A DNA stretch of 7,724 nucleotides. Source: Alteromonadaceae bacterium (GTDB lineage: Bacteria; Pseudomonadota; Gammaproteobacteria; Pseudomonadales; Oleiphilaceae). The stretch's first letter is position 1. Each line of letters opens with the position of its first letter. This document shows positions 1-6,223 of this stretch, in pieces. Under the pieces are notes generated by a model. That model was not told the DNA's origin. It made no database searches and was given only the letters and a program-made list of their open reading frames with translations. The stretch is from contig JABXHG010000512.1 in the NCBI GenBank assembly GCA_013393545.1, positions 1 through 7,724 on the forward strand. Direction: 5' to 3'. Position numbers and translations under genes: made by a program.

Positions 1-229
1 GCGCTGCTGTTTCAATGACGGTTGCCAGCTTCGCTTCTGCTGACCACTGGTCTGACTTGGCTTTGGAACCCGGCACCGGACGCCCCTCTTCTCTGGCTTG
101 TGTCCGCCAATTGTAAAGGGTTTGATCCGAAATGCCTTCCTGCCGCGCCAAAGCGGCTACGGTCATACTATGGGGCGGCGACAACTTCGCCAGCACGGAG
201 GCTTTACGTTCTTCGGAATAACGAGGCAC
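1..229 (-). CDS. IS3-family transposase OrfA-type protein, N-terminal part (cut by window edge)
   Basis: The first 76 codons of a transposase helix-turn-helix subunit; the C-terminus lies beyond the left edge. The N-terminus (PRYSEERKASVLAKL, then MTVAALARQEGISDQTLYNWR) is the HTH typical of IS3-type OrfA proteins, which bind the element's ends and are normally followed by an OrfB integrase with a DDE catalytic core. I chose the GTG at 229-227 because AGGTG lies six bases upstream and because related proteins start with MPRYSEER; another GTG at 238 is in frame. After the HTH comes a charged linker (residues about 48-62) and a WSAEAKLATVIETAA stretch that also occurs in this OrfA group. Whether an intact orfB follows cannot be seen, so the element may be functional or dead. 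An unrelated HTH transposase subunit is the main alternative. Confidence 0.8.
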   Translation of the reverse strand, partial: MPRYSEERKASVLAKLSPPHSMTVAALARQEGISDQTLYNWRTQAREEGRPVPGSKAKSDQWSAEAKLATVIETAA

Positions 230-276
230 TATCAACACCTGAACGGCCCAACTGGTTAAAAATTAAGTAGTGCCAA
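1..276 (-). mobile_element. End of an IS3-type insertion sequence (boundary approximate)
   Basis: The OrfA start at 229 implies that the upstream terminus of the element lies a short way to the right, somewhere around 250-280. I cannot fix the end because the other terminus is outside the window and no inverted repeat can be paired. The stretch 230-276 is AT-rich (it includes TTAAAAATTAA at 257-267) and has no ORF of its own. The neighbouring minus-strand gene stops at 277-279, right where the boundary is expected, so that gene may have been truncated by this element. Confidence 0.45.
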
Positions 277-666
277 CTATCCTGCCAGAGGGGGATTGCA
301 CCCGATGCACGATACCGACCAACCTGCTGAAAAGTGGCAGTTTTCAAACCACTGTGTAACGCCGGGCAGGTCAAGACGGTCACATTCAAAAGTGCAGTCT
401 TTGAAGCGGACTCGTTTCAGCTTACTCAGAATCACTTGATAAGTGGGTACGTCATCATTGCCGGACGACGCCGGGAAAGTTAACCCGCTAATTTCTATGG
501 TGAACTTTTCCAGCGCGCTGTCGAGACGCTTGGCGGTACTCAGAGAAACCGAACTCTGCAAACCATATCCGTGCTGCAGCCATTCAATAGCATGGGCCTT
601 GTTGAACATGGGGCTTGCGATTCTGGATTGGAGCTGGGGGAGGATCTGGTTGATTAGGGATTGCAT
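277..666 (-). CDS. Hypothetical protein with pentapeptide-like C-terminal segment, possibly truncated by the IS
   Basis: A 129-residue protein that I do not recognise. The N-terminal half (about 1-60) looks helical and soluble. Residues about 86-115 carry spaced Phe/Cys/Leu elements (VRFKDCTFECDRLDL, then FENCHFSAGW) that resemble one or two coils of a pentapeptide-repeat or right-handed beta-helix fold. Two such coils are too few for a stable solenoid, and the stop codon lies next to the presumed end of the IS3-type element, so the original protein was perhaps longer and lost its C-terminus. The ATG at 666 has only a weak upstream GAAG. It follows by 22 bases the stop of a short reading frame (689), so the two may once have been translated together. 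There is no signal peptide or membrane segment. The function is unknown; it may be a remnant. Confidence 0.5.
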   Translation of the reverse strand: MQSLINQILPQLQSRIASPMFNKAHAIEWLQHGYGLQSSVSLSTAKRLDSALEKFTIEISGLTFPASSGNDDVPTYQVILSKLKRVRFKDCTFECDRLDLPGVTQWFENCHFSAGWSVSCIGCNPPLAG

Positions 667-688
667 ACTAGCTTCAGGCTACTACCCC

Positions 689-793
689 TCACATAAACCG
701 CTGCCGTATCGCCACCGTCAAATCCGCCCGCCGGAAGGTTGCGGCTATGCGCTGCAGGCTGGCTTCTTGGCACTGTATGCCGAGTTGTTCCAT
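689..793 (-). pseudogene. Short coding remnant, C-terminal end of an unrecognised protein
   Basis: From the ATG at 793 this frame gives 34 residues (MEQLGIQCQEASLQRIAATF...) ending in TGA at 689-691. The frame is open back to the TAA of the PD-(D/E)XK-like gene at 857-859, giving 55 codons that read like real protein (RQAETLQALANTKHAMEQLG), amphipathic and helical with natural codon choice. No start with a good ribosome binding site precedes it, although a TTG lies at about 844. It lies 22 bases before the next minus-strand gene at 666. I read it as the tail of a gene whose beginning was lost by deletion or recombination, but a genuine small protein cannot be excluded. No family was recognised. 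Confidence 0.35.
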
Positions 794-856
794 GGCGTGT
801 TTGGTGTTGGCCAGGGCTTGCAGGGTTTCAGCCTGCCGGCAAAGCCTCAAAGAAGT

Positions 857-1429
857 TTACCAACCACCGAAGATCACACCCCAATTATTCAAACACCCAC
901 TAAAATCTCGTTCCGCCTCCAGCTCCTCGCCCCTACCCTCACATACCAGCCGCGTTTGAGCTTCTTGCCCAAGGCCGCGAACTTCCCAGCAGTGGCCATC
1001 AGCACTTACCCAAAGGTATAGGTGCACAAGTGGGTCACCGTGGTGAATAGTCGTCACCTTTCGGTGAAGGTCTTCACGGCCAATGACCACATACTGCACA
1101 GGCGCGTTTTTGAAGGGAGGCAGCACGAACACCCAGTAATCCGCCGGGGAGTTTAGTAGCTTTTGGCGGCTGAACTTCCACCAGCCGCAAGCTACAAGAT
1201 GGTCGTCGTACCGCCGTTTGTTGGCGTCTATGGCTAGGAAGTCTTTCGAGAACTTGACCTGAAGCGACGCGGTCTTTTTGTTGGTTTTGTCGGTAACGAG
1301 CAGGTCGATGCCTGTGTCTTTAGACGGCACCCATACGTTGACTTTATCGCCGTGCGGGTCTCGCAGGTGCTGCTCGATGTGGAAGCCTACCAGGTATTCG
1401 CCGGCGTGGATGGTGAATAGGGGTTGCAT
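857..1429 (-). CDS. PD-(D/E)XK nuclease-like hypothetical protein
   Basis: A 190-residue soluble protein from the ATG at 1429. Seen in the sequence: an N-terminal FTIHAGEYLVGFHIE segment with acidic residues E11 and E19, then VNVWVPSKDTGIDLLV with D42, then SLQVKFSKDF with Q57 and K59. The order E ... D ... (E/Q)xK matches the core of the restriction-endonuclease-like PD-(D/E)XK fold, with Gln in place of the usual Glu. That active-site reading is inference. The C-terminal part (YLWVSADGHCWEVRGLG, then a conserved-looking CLNNWG near the end) has no assigned role. The frame opens further up to a GTG at 1507, giving 216 residues; I prefer 1429 because the recognisable domain begins there, but neither start has a good ribosome binding site. 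It lies at the downstream end of the flippase operon and could be an orphan nuclease or defence-related gene rather than a glycan gene. Confidence 0.65.
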   Translation of the reverse strand: MQPLFTIHAGEYLVGFHIEQHLRDPHGDKVNVWVPSKDTGIDLLVTDKTNKKTASLQVKFSKDFLAIDANKRRYDDHLVACGWWKFSRQKLLNSPADYWVFVLPPFKNAPVQYVVIGREDLHRKVTTIHHGDPLVHLYLWVSADGHCWEVRGLGQEAQTRLVCEGRGEELEAERDFSGCLNNWGVIFGGW

Positions 1430-1528
1430 GGTTGTGTTTTGGGAGTCTTGTTCAGTTAATTGCCAAGCAAGATCTTTGAACGGCTGCACACGAGGGTTTA
1501 CGTGCACCGTACGCTTGAAGGAATCCAG

Positions 1529-2974
1529 CTACCGACCGCGGCTTAAAATTCCTCGGGCAAACTGAATAGGTAACGAAATCGCCACTCTATCAACGAAAAA
1601 TAGCAGAAGCACGTAAAGCACCAACATTAAAATTCCTATAATCAAGATTTGCATTACCACGTGCATACTAAAAACACCTATCGACAAGTAGCCGAAAATT
1701 GCCGAAATAAGCGCCGAAAAAAGAATAGGTCCAAAGTCCTTCACTTGCTCCTTAACGCCGTAATCGAGGAGCTTGCTCGAAAAATAGCTATTCGGAATAT
1801 AGCTGAGACAAGAAACTATGATCTGTCCAACGATAACTGCTGTTACTCCATAGCGATACGTGATTAACAGCACCATCCCATGCATTGCTTTCTTAACCAG
1901 CTCCAGATAGAGAAAGAGATCAGAACGGCCTTTCACTTTTAGAATATTCAGGTTCACTGAGTTTAACGGTATCATCAAAGCTGCTAAACATAGCAGCTGA
2001 AAGTAAGGCACTGCCGGAACCCACTTCTCTGGTAGGACTATCTGAAATATCGGGCCGGCTAAAGCTGCAGTAAAAAGAATCCCTGGAAAAAGAGTAACGG
2101 TCATCAGAATCACGATTTTCTTATACCCCTGCTTCAACCGCGCATCATCGTTCTGCACCGACGCCAGAGCTGGGTATGTAACTGCTTGAATTGAACGAAC
2201 CAATTGCTGAACAATTAGATCTTTGATTTTGTGGGCAAAAAAATACAGACCGGCAACCGGCGCTGAAAACACCTTAGCGATCACAATCACATAGAGGTTC
2301 TGAAAAACCGTGTCGAGCACTCCGGACAGAAACAGTTTATACCCAAAATTGTACATCCCTTTTACCGAGGGCAAGCTAAAATGCCGGGTTGGACGCCAAC
2401 CTTCGACTTTCCAAAGCAAAGCGGTCTGCAGAAAAGCATTCAACAAAGTTTGACTGACCAGCGCCCATACACCCCACCCCAAATAAGCTAAGCCAACGGC
2501 GATCACACCGGAAACCAAGCTTGCCGGTAGACTGGCCTTTAGCTGGGCTTTGAAGTTCAACTTTCGGCTGAGGCTAGCAACCTGCACCACTTGAAACGAC
2601 ATGATGACAACAGAGAGCGAAGCGACCCGTATGAGATCCACTAACCGTGGTTCGTCATAAAAATCTGCTATAAGCGGTGCAGCTGCAAACAAGATGCCAT
2701 AGGAAATCAAACCCAACACTAGGTTGGCGTAGAAGGCAGTGGCGTAGTCCTCTTGAGTGATGGTTTCCAGGCGAATAAGCGCTTCTCTAAACCCTGAATC
2801 CATCAATGATGTTCCCAAGGCAAGAAAAACGGCCATCATGGCCACCAGCCCGAAGTCCTCTGGCACGAGAAATCGAGCGAGTAGCAACGTAACAATTATG
2901 CCCACGCCACGTGTGGCAATCTGCTGGCTAAAATTCCAAAGGACGCCGGAGGTTGTTCTAGCGGTTAATGACAA
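1529..2974 (-). CDS. WzxC-type polysaccharide flippase (MOP superfamily)
   Basis: A 481-residue inner-membrane protein with a hydrophobic profile of about 12-14 segments from residue ~20 to ~460. The N-terminus (TTSGVLWNFSQQIATRGVGI, then LLLARFLVPEDFGLVAM) is the signature of the Wzx/WzxC polysaccharide transporters of the MOP exporter superfamily, which flip undecaprenyl-linked repeat units to the periplasmic face. FREALIR near residue 62 and VVQVASLSRKLNF near residue 128 also fit the family. Length is normal. The start is the TTG at 2974: AGGTG lies four bases upstream, the family N-terminus aligns there, and no nearer ATG exists. It follows the GT56 gene by 58 bases and is the last gene of clear glycan function in the run. 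Base composition is intermediate between the AT-rich genes before it and the flanks. Substrate specificity cannot be told from sequence. Confidence 0.9.
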   Translation of the reverse strand: MSLTARTTSGVLWNFSQQIATRGVGIIVTLLLARFLVPEDFGLVAMMAVFLALGTSLMDSGFREALIRLETITQEDYATAFYANLVLGLISYGILFAAAPLIADFYDEPRLVDLIRVASLSVVIMSFQVVQVASLSRKLNFKAQLKASLPASLVSGVIAVGLAYLGWGVWALVSQTLLNAFLQTALLWKVEGWRPTRHFSLPSVKGMYNFGYKLFLSGVLDTVFQNLYVIVIAKVFSAPVAGLYFFAHKIKDLIVQQLVRSIQAVTYPALASVQNDDARLKQGYKKIVILMTVTLFPGILFTAALAGPIFQIVLPEKWVPAVPYFQLLCLAALMIPLNSVNLNILKVKGRSDLFLYLELVKKAMHGMVLLITYRYGVTAVIVGQIIVSCLSYIPNSYFSSKLLDYGVKEQVKDFGPILFSALISAIFGYLSIGVFSMHVVMQILIIGILMLVLYVLLLFFVDRVAISLPIQFARGILSRGR

Positions 2975-2978
2975 TTTT

Positions 2979-2983
2979 CACCT
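2979..2983 (-). promoter_or_regulatory. Ribosome binding site deciding the TTG start of the flippase gene
   Basis: The minus strand reads AGGTG, four A residues, then TTG. This is the only good Shine-Dalgarno near the 5' end of the flippase gene and supports a TTG start at 2974. The spacing is on the short side. Confidence 0.55.
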
Positions 2984-3000
2984 AAAAAATAATATTTTTT
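2984..3000. repeat. AT-only palindrome in the GT56-flippase gap
   Basis: AAAAAATA, one A, then TATTTTTT: a perfect 8-bp inverted repeat with a single-base centre, in the 58-base gap just upstream of the flippase ribosome binding site. It contains TATTAT on the minus strand, which could act as a -10 element, but no -35 box stands at the right distance. There is no GC-rich stem, so it is not a normal intrinsic terminator. It may simply reflect local AT richness. Confidence 0.35.
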
Positions 3001-3032
3001 ATTTACGTTGAAATTAAGCAACCAAAACTTAT

Positions 3033-4226
3033 TTAGGCTTCAACGATCTCATTTATCAGATTTCTTGTCTTACTGATCGCGACATCACGCCCTCTAACCT
3101 GCTTTAAAAGCACTTTATTCACTGCCTTCTCTTCATCTGACAACGGAGACCCTAATAGCTCTGGTGATGTCTCGATGTCAGAGAGACTATTAATAGCTGC
3201 ACCTTTTGATTTATATTCTTCATAGAAAGGGTTATTTTTATCTAAGAAAACTCTAGCTCCCATAAATAAAGCTTGAGCGATATTATTGCCAGCTTGCTGC
3301 CTAATATGATTCATGACAACATATCCGCACGATTCGAGAATTCTTCGATAACTATCAGAAGAAAGCATATCAGTTAAAGGAATAAAACGATCACCAAATA
3401 ACTCTGCCCCTTTCTCACAAACCTTGGCGCCATAAACCATATCGCCGTAGCTCAGGGGAGCGATAATCTTAGCTTTATATGAAAAAAAACTTTCATATTT
3501 TTTAAGAAGATACATCGAGTCTAAATGATTGTTAGTTTGCGCGGCGCTGTTCCCTAAAAGTATATTATCGCCTAGCTCAAATTTTTCCCCAAACTCTCCA
3601 TCAACTAGATCAGCGCTATTCCCATAGTTCCAATCGACATACTTCGGGCCCCAACCATTCATAACGCCTAACACCGAGTAAAACTCAGACTCTAAAACCG
3701 GACAAAAGTAATCCACTCTATTCAAAAGCTGCTTTTTCTTGTCCAATGAATCCCATCTCAATAACTTCTTAATAGCTTTCTTGCCAGATTTCAGCACATA
3801 ACCAGAATTTCGCTCTTTAAGCACAGTCAAATCACGAGCGACGGCTTTTGTGTGAGGCTTCAGCATCGCTTCCTTGGATTTAAAAATTAAATCATAGTAA
3901 TCGAATCCCATACCAATCCAAAAGACCTTTAGACCAGACCGACATCTATTGATAACTCGTATCGAGAATGAGTTCATGCCGTGAACTAAAAGCGCATCAT
4001 ACTCATTGATAAAATCAACAAATGATGGCTTTAAATAATCATACTTACCAACCCGAATTGGTTTAATCTTTTTCAGATTCTTTATTGTTTTTTTCTTTCC
4101 CGGAAGAATGAACTCATTCTGCCCAGGTAAAACAGCCTCAAAAAGTTCGTATGCAGAGTCAGGGAACTTTTCGTCAGTTATTAGGTGGACCAACCTTGGA
4201 TTTTTGAGTTGACTCTTATTAAACAT
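3033..4226 (-). CDS. WecF-like TDP-Fuc4NAc:lipid II Fuc4NAc transferase (GT56)
   Basis: A 397-residue glycosyltransferase of the 4-alpha-L-fucosyltransferase/WecF family (GT56). In enterobacterial common antigen synthesis WecF moves 4-acetamido-4,6-dideoxy-D-galactose from dTDP to the lipid-linked disaccharide on the cytoplasmic face. Motifs seen: VHLITDEKFPD at the N-terminus, LLGNSAAQTNNH at 223-234, PLSYGD at 257-262, and NHIRQQAGNN at 306-315 followed by ALFMGARVFLDKNNPFYEE; these match the family's C-terminal donor-binding half. It is about 40 residues longer than E. coli WecF, with a Lys-rich insertion near 120-170. The ATG at 4226 overlaps the sulfotransferase stop by eight bases (ATGTTTAA), so translation is probably coupled. 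The gene is strongly AT-rich (25% GC in 3481-3540). The exact acceptor and donor may differ from the ECA pathway; the family call is firm, the sugar is inferred. Confidence 0.87.
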   Translation of the reverse strand: MFNKSQLKNPRLVHLITDEKFPDSAYELFEAVLPGQNEFILPGKKKTIKNLKKIKPIRVGKYDYLKPSFVDFINEYDALLVHGMNSFSIRVINRCRSGLKVFWIGMGFDYYDLIFKSKEAMLKPHTKAVARDLTVLKERNSGYVLKSGKKAIKKLLRWDSLDKKKQLLNRVDYFCPVLESEFYSVLGVMNGWGPKYVDWNYGNSADLVDGEFGEKFELGDNILLGNSAAQTNNHLDSMYLLKKYESFFSYKAKIIAPLSYGDMVYGAKVCEKGAELFGDRFIPLTDMLSSDSYRRILESCGYVVMNHIRQQAGNNIAQALFMGARVFLDKNNPFYEEYKSKGAAINSLSDIETSPELLGSPLSDEEKAVNKVLLKQVRGRDVAISKTRNLINEIVEA

Positions 4227-5067
4227 GATAGCCTATTCGATTTAAAGCGCCTTCTGCTTCAGCAACAAACTCTTCAATTTCATTAGTTGAGAGATCGGTT
4301 TTATATCTTCCTACACTGGAAATGGCAACAGGCTCAAACGTTTTACCTTTCCAAGCTTTAAATTCTTCCGGTTCATCATTATTCTTATAATAGTCAAGCA
4401 TTTCTTCTGAGTAGTCTAGCTTTAAGAATTCGCATACCTCAGACAATTGTTGCTTTGGATCTGAGACAAGATCTTCATACCTTATATACTTCGCTCCTCG
4501 CTTTACCCAATAAAGCATGACATCTACCGAGCGGGACCACTCAAAAGCAATGTCCCGCACACTAGTTTCAAGTTTTGGCTTATATTCAGAACTGATTTTT
4601 TTGCTGTCTAGCTCTAAGTAGGAGCAAGCCACATCTCTTCCATCCCTGACAATGAAAACCTTGTCGCACCCAGGAAATATTTTTTCTAATTTGTCAACGC
4701 TGTTGATATAATAATTATTTTTATCACCAAATAACGCAGATCCTTTCCCTAACTTTTCGGCATATCCCCTATAAACTTCGCAGACCAGATCTTGATAGTT
4801 TTTTGGCGCAGCTCTTTTGATTGACCCTAAAACATCAGAGAATTCCAACCCCCACGTTTCGAACTTACGAGATTCAAAAACTTTTACTATAAACCTTTCG
4901 TAGTTTTTTTGGCTCATTTCTTGGCCAGAAAACTCGTCGTACAGCCACTCCGCAAATCCACACTCAGGCGGAACTACAACTTCTGGATGATTATTCAGCA
5001 TCAAACGAAAAAGTGACGTGCCGGATCTGGGGTTACCTAAAATAAAGAAAGGACTAGAATAACTCAT
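4219..5067 (-). CDS. PAPS-dependent sulfotransferase family protein
   Basis: A 282-residue cytosolic enzyme expected to move sulfate from 3'-phosphoadenylyl sulfate to a hydroxyl, here most likely on a glycan. The 5'-phosphosulfate loop is FILGNPRSGTSLF at residues 8-20 with R14-S15-G16-T17. FGDK follows at 113-116. The 3'-phosphate element is FIVRDGRDVACSY at 138-150 with R141 and S149. YEDLVSDP lies at 197-204 and the SVGRYKTDLS segment near 251-260 is the usual C-terminal nucleotide-contacting region. Length fits the Sulfotransfer_3 type family. It lies 49 bases after the aminotransferase gene and overlaps the GT56 gene by eight bases. The ATG at 5067 has no Shine-Dalgarno at normal distance (GAAGG is 15 bases away), so initiation may be weak. 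AT-rich, like the GT56 gene and unlike the aminotransferase. The acceptor is unknown. Confidence 0.88.
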   Translation of the reverse strand: MSYSSPFFILGNPRSGTSLFRLMLNNHPEVVVPPECGFAEWLYDEFSGQEMSQKNYERFIVKVFESRKFETWGLEFSDVLGSIKRAAPKNYQDLVCEVYRGYAEKLGKGSALFGDKNNYYINSVDKLEKIFPGCDKVFIVRDGRDVACSYLELDSKKISSEYKPKLETSVRDIAFEWSRSVDVMLYWVKRGAKYIRYEDLVSDPKQQLSEVCEFLKLDYSEEMLDYYKNNDEPEEFKAWKGKTFEPVAISSVGRYKTDLSTNEIEEFVAEAEGALNRIGYHV

Positions 5068-5088
5068 ACTATTTTTTGGCTACCTTCA

Positions 5089-5094
5089 ATTATA
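5089..5094 (-). promoter_or_regulatory. Possible -10 element before the sulfotransferase gene
   Basis: The minus strand has a perfect TATAAT 21 bases upstream of the sulfotransferase ATG, in the 49-base gap after the aminotransferase gene. No recognisable -35 box or extended -10 accompanies it, and the sequence is AT-rich, so chance is a real alternative. If real, it would give the AT-rich gene pair its own promoter. Confidence 0.2.
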
Positions 5095-5116
5095 ATAACT
5101 ACGTTAGCCCGGAGTG

Positions 5117-6208
5117 CTAGTAAATTGCCAAGATTCTCAACACGAGCTCCTGTTGAGTGGTTTTGAGGTCACTATAGATGGGTAAACATAATACTCTGGC
5201 AGCAATTCCTTTTGAGGCAGATAAATCCGAATTCATATCCAGACACTCCACTGATTCCAGCGACGGGTAAAAATACCGCCTCGCCAGCACGCCATTTTCC
5301 TTCAACTTGGCCGCTACTCGCACAGCCTGTTCTTCGCTTTCAAACACCACCGGGAAGTAGGCGTAGTTGTAATCCAACGCTTCCGGTTTCGCTTGAAGCT
5401 GGAGGGTCTGGCTCAGCGCCTGTTCGTAGCAGTTCCATACAGCGGCCCGGGCTTTCAGGTTTTCTTCCATCTCATCCAACACACACAAACCCATCGCCGC
5501 CTGAAACTCATTCATCTTGGCGTTGATGCCCAGCTCTTCAATGCTCTCCGGCCCGGTGATGCCGAAGTTGATCATTTTCTTCGCCCGCTCCAGGTCTTCC
5601 TTGCGTTTGAAGATTATTGCCCCGCCCTCACCTGTGTGGAACAGCTTGGTGGCGTGGAAGCTGAGGGTGGCGGCATCGCCGTGCTTGAGCAGGCTTTCGC
5701 CTTTGTAATTCACACCAAAGGCGTGGGAGGCGTCGTAGATGACTTTCAGGTTGTGCTTTTGGGCGATGGCAGTGATGGCTTCTACATCGCAGGCGTTGCC
5801 GAATACGTGTACGGGTACGATAGCCCGGGTGTTCGGGGTAATGGCCGCTTCGATGTTGGCCGGGTTCAGGCACCAGGTGTTCGGGTCTATGTCTGCGCAT
5901 ACCGGCTGCACGCCATCCCACTTCAGGGAGCTGGCAGTGGCGATGAAGGTAAACGGGGTAGTGATGGCTTCTGGCTGGGCGCCAGGAGTTGCATCGCTCA
6001 CGCCCAGGGCGCGGTAGGCGATTTGCAGGGCCAGGGTGCCGTTGGAAACCAGCAGGAGGTTTTCTACATCCAGATAGTCTTCCAGCTTTCGGGTCAGCTC
6101 CTGCACGAGGGGGCCATTGTTAGTCAACCAGTTCCGCTCGTAGATACCGTCTATGTAGCTTTTGAGCTTTTCCCGGTTTGGGAGGTAGGGTTTTGTGACC
6201 GGAATCAT
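5117..6208 (-). CDS. DegT/DnrJ/EryC1/StrS family nucleotide-sugar aminotransferase
   Basis: A 363-residue PLP-dependent enzyme (aspartate aminotransferase fold) that would aminate a nucleotide-linked keto sugar, probably a dTDP-4-keto-6-deoxyhexose, using glutamate. Seen: VSNGTLALQ at 54-62 (phosphate binding), the TTPFTFIATA segment at 83-92, VPVHVFGN at 131-138, IYDASHAFG at 157-165 with D159 (pyridine nitrogen) and H162, SFHATKLFHTGEGG at 183-196 with the Schiff-base lysine K188, and GINAKMNEFQAAMG at 227-240. All catalytic residues are present and the length is normal. Overall it resembles the VioA/WecE-like 4-aminotransferases; Qui4N or Fuc4N products cannot be told apart by eye, but the downstream GT56 gene favours Fuc4N. 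The ATG at 6208 lies 15 bases after the phosphatase stop, so the two are likely co-transcribed. It is GC-rich (65% in 5641-5700). Confidence 0.93.
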   Translation of the reverse strand: MIPVTKPYLPNREKLKSYIDGIYERNWLTNNGPLVQELTRKLEDYLDVENLLLVSNGTLALQIAYRALGVSDATPGAQPEAITTPFTFIATASSLKWDGVQPVCADIDPNTWCLNPANIEAAITPNTRAIVPVHVFGNACDVEAITAIAQKHNLKVIYDASHAFGVNYKGESLLKHGDAATLSFHATKLFHTGEGGAIIFKRKEDLERAKKMINFGITGPESIEELGINAKMNEFQAAMGLCVLDEMEENLKARAAVWNCYEQALSQTLQLQAKPEALDYNYAYFPVVFESEEQAVRVAAKLKENGVLARRYFYPSLESVECLDMNSDLSASKGIAARVLCLPIYSDLKTTQQELVLRILAIY

Positions 6209-6223
6209 TTAGTGTTGTCCAGG

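Noticed and set aside
22..270. 82-residue open frame on the plus strand
   Set aside because: It is antisense to the OrfA helix-turn-helix, which is clearly recognisable on the minus strand.
443..1021. 192-residue open frame on the plus strand
   Set aside because: It crosses the ends of two minus-strand genes, is rich in Pro, Leu and Arg of low-information type, and shows no motif.
1486..1510. CACG...CGTG hairpin between the flippase and nuclease-like genes as a terminator
   Set aside because: The stem is only four base pairs with a bulge and no T-tract follows, so it does not support an intrinsic terminator.
5628..5921. 97-residue Arg/His-rich open frame on the minus strand
   Set aside because: It is an out-of-frame shadow inside the aminotransferase gene; the composition is typical of a shifted frame.
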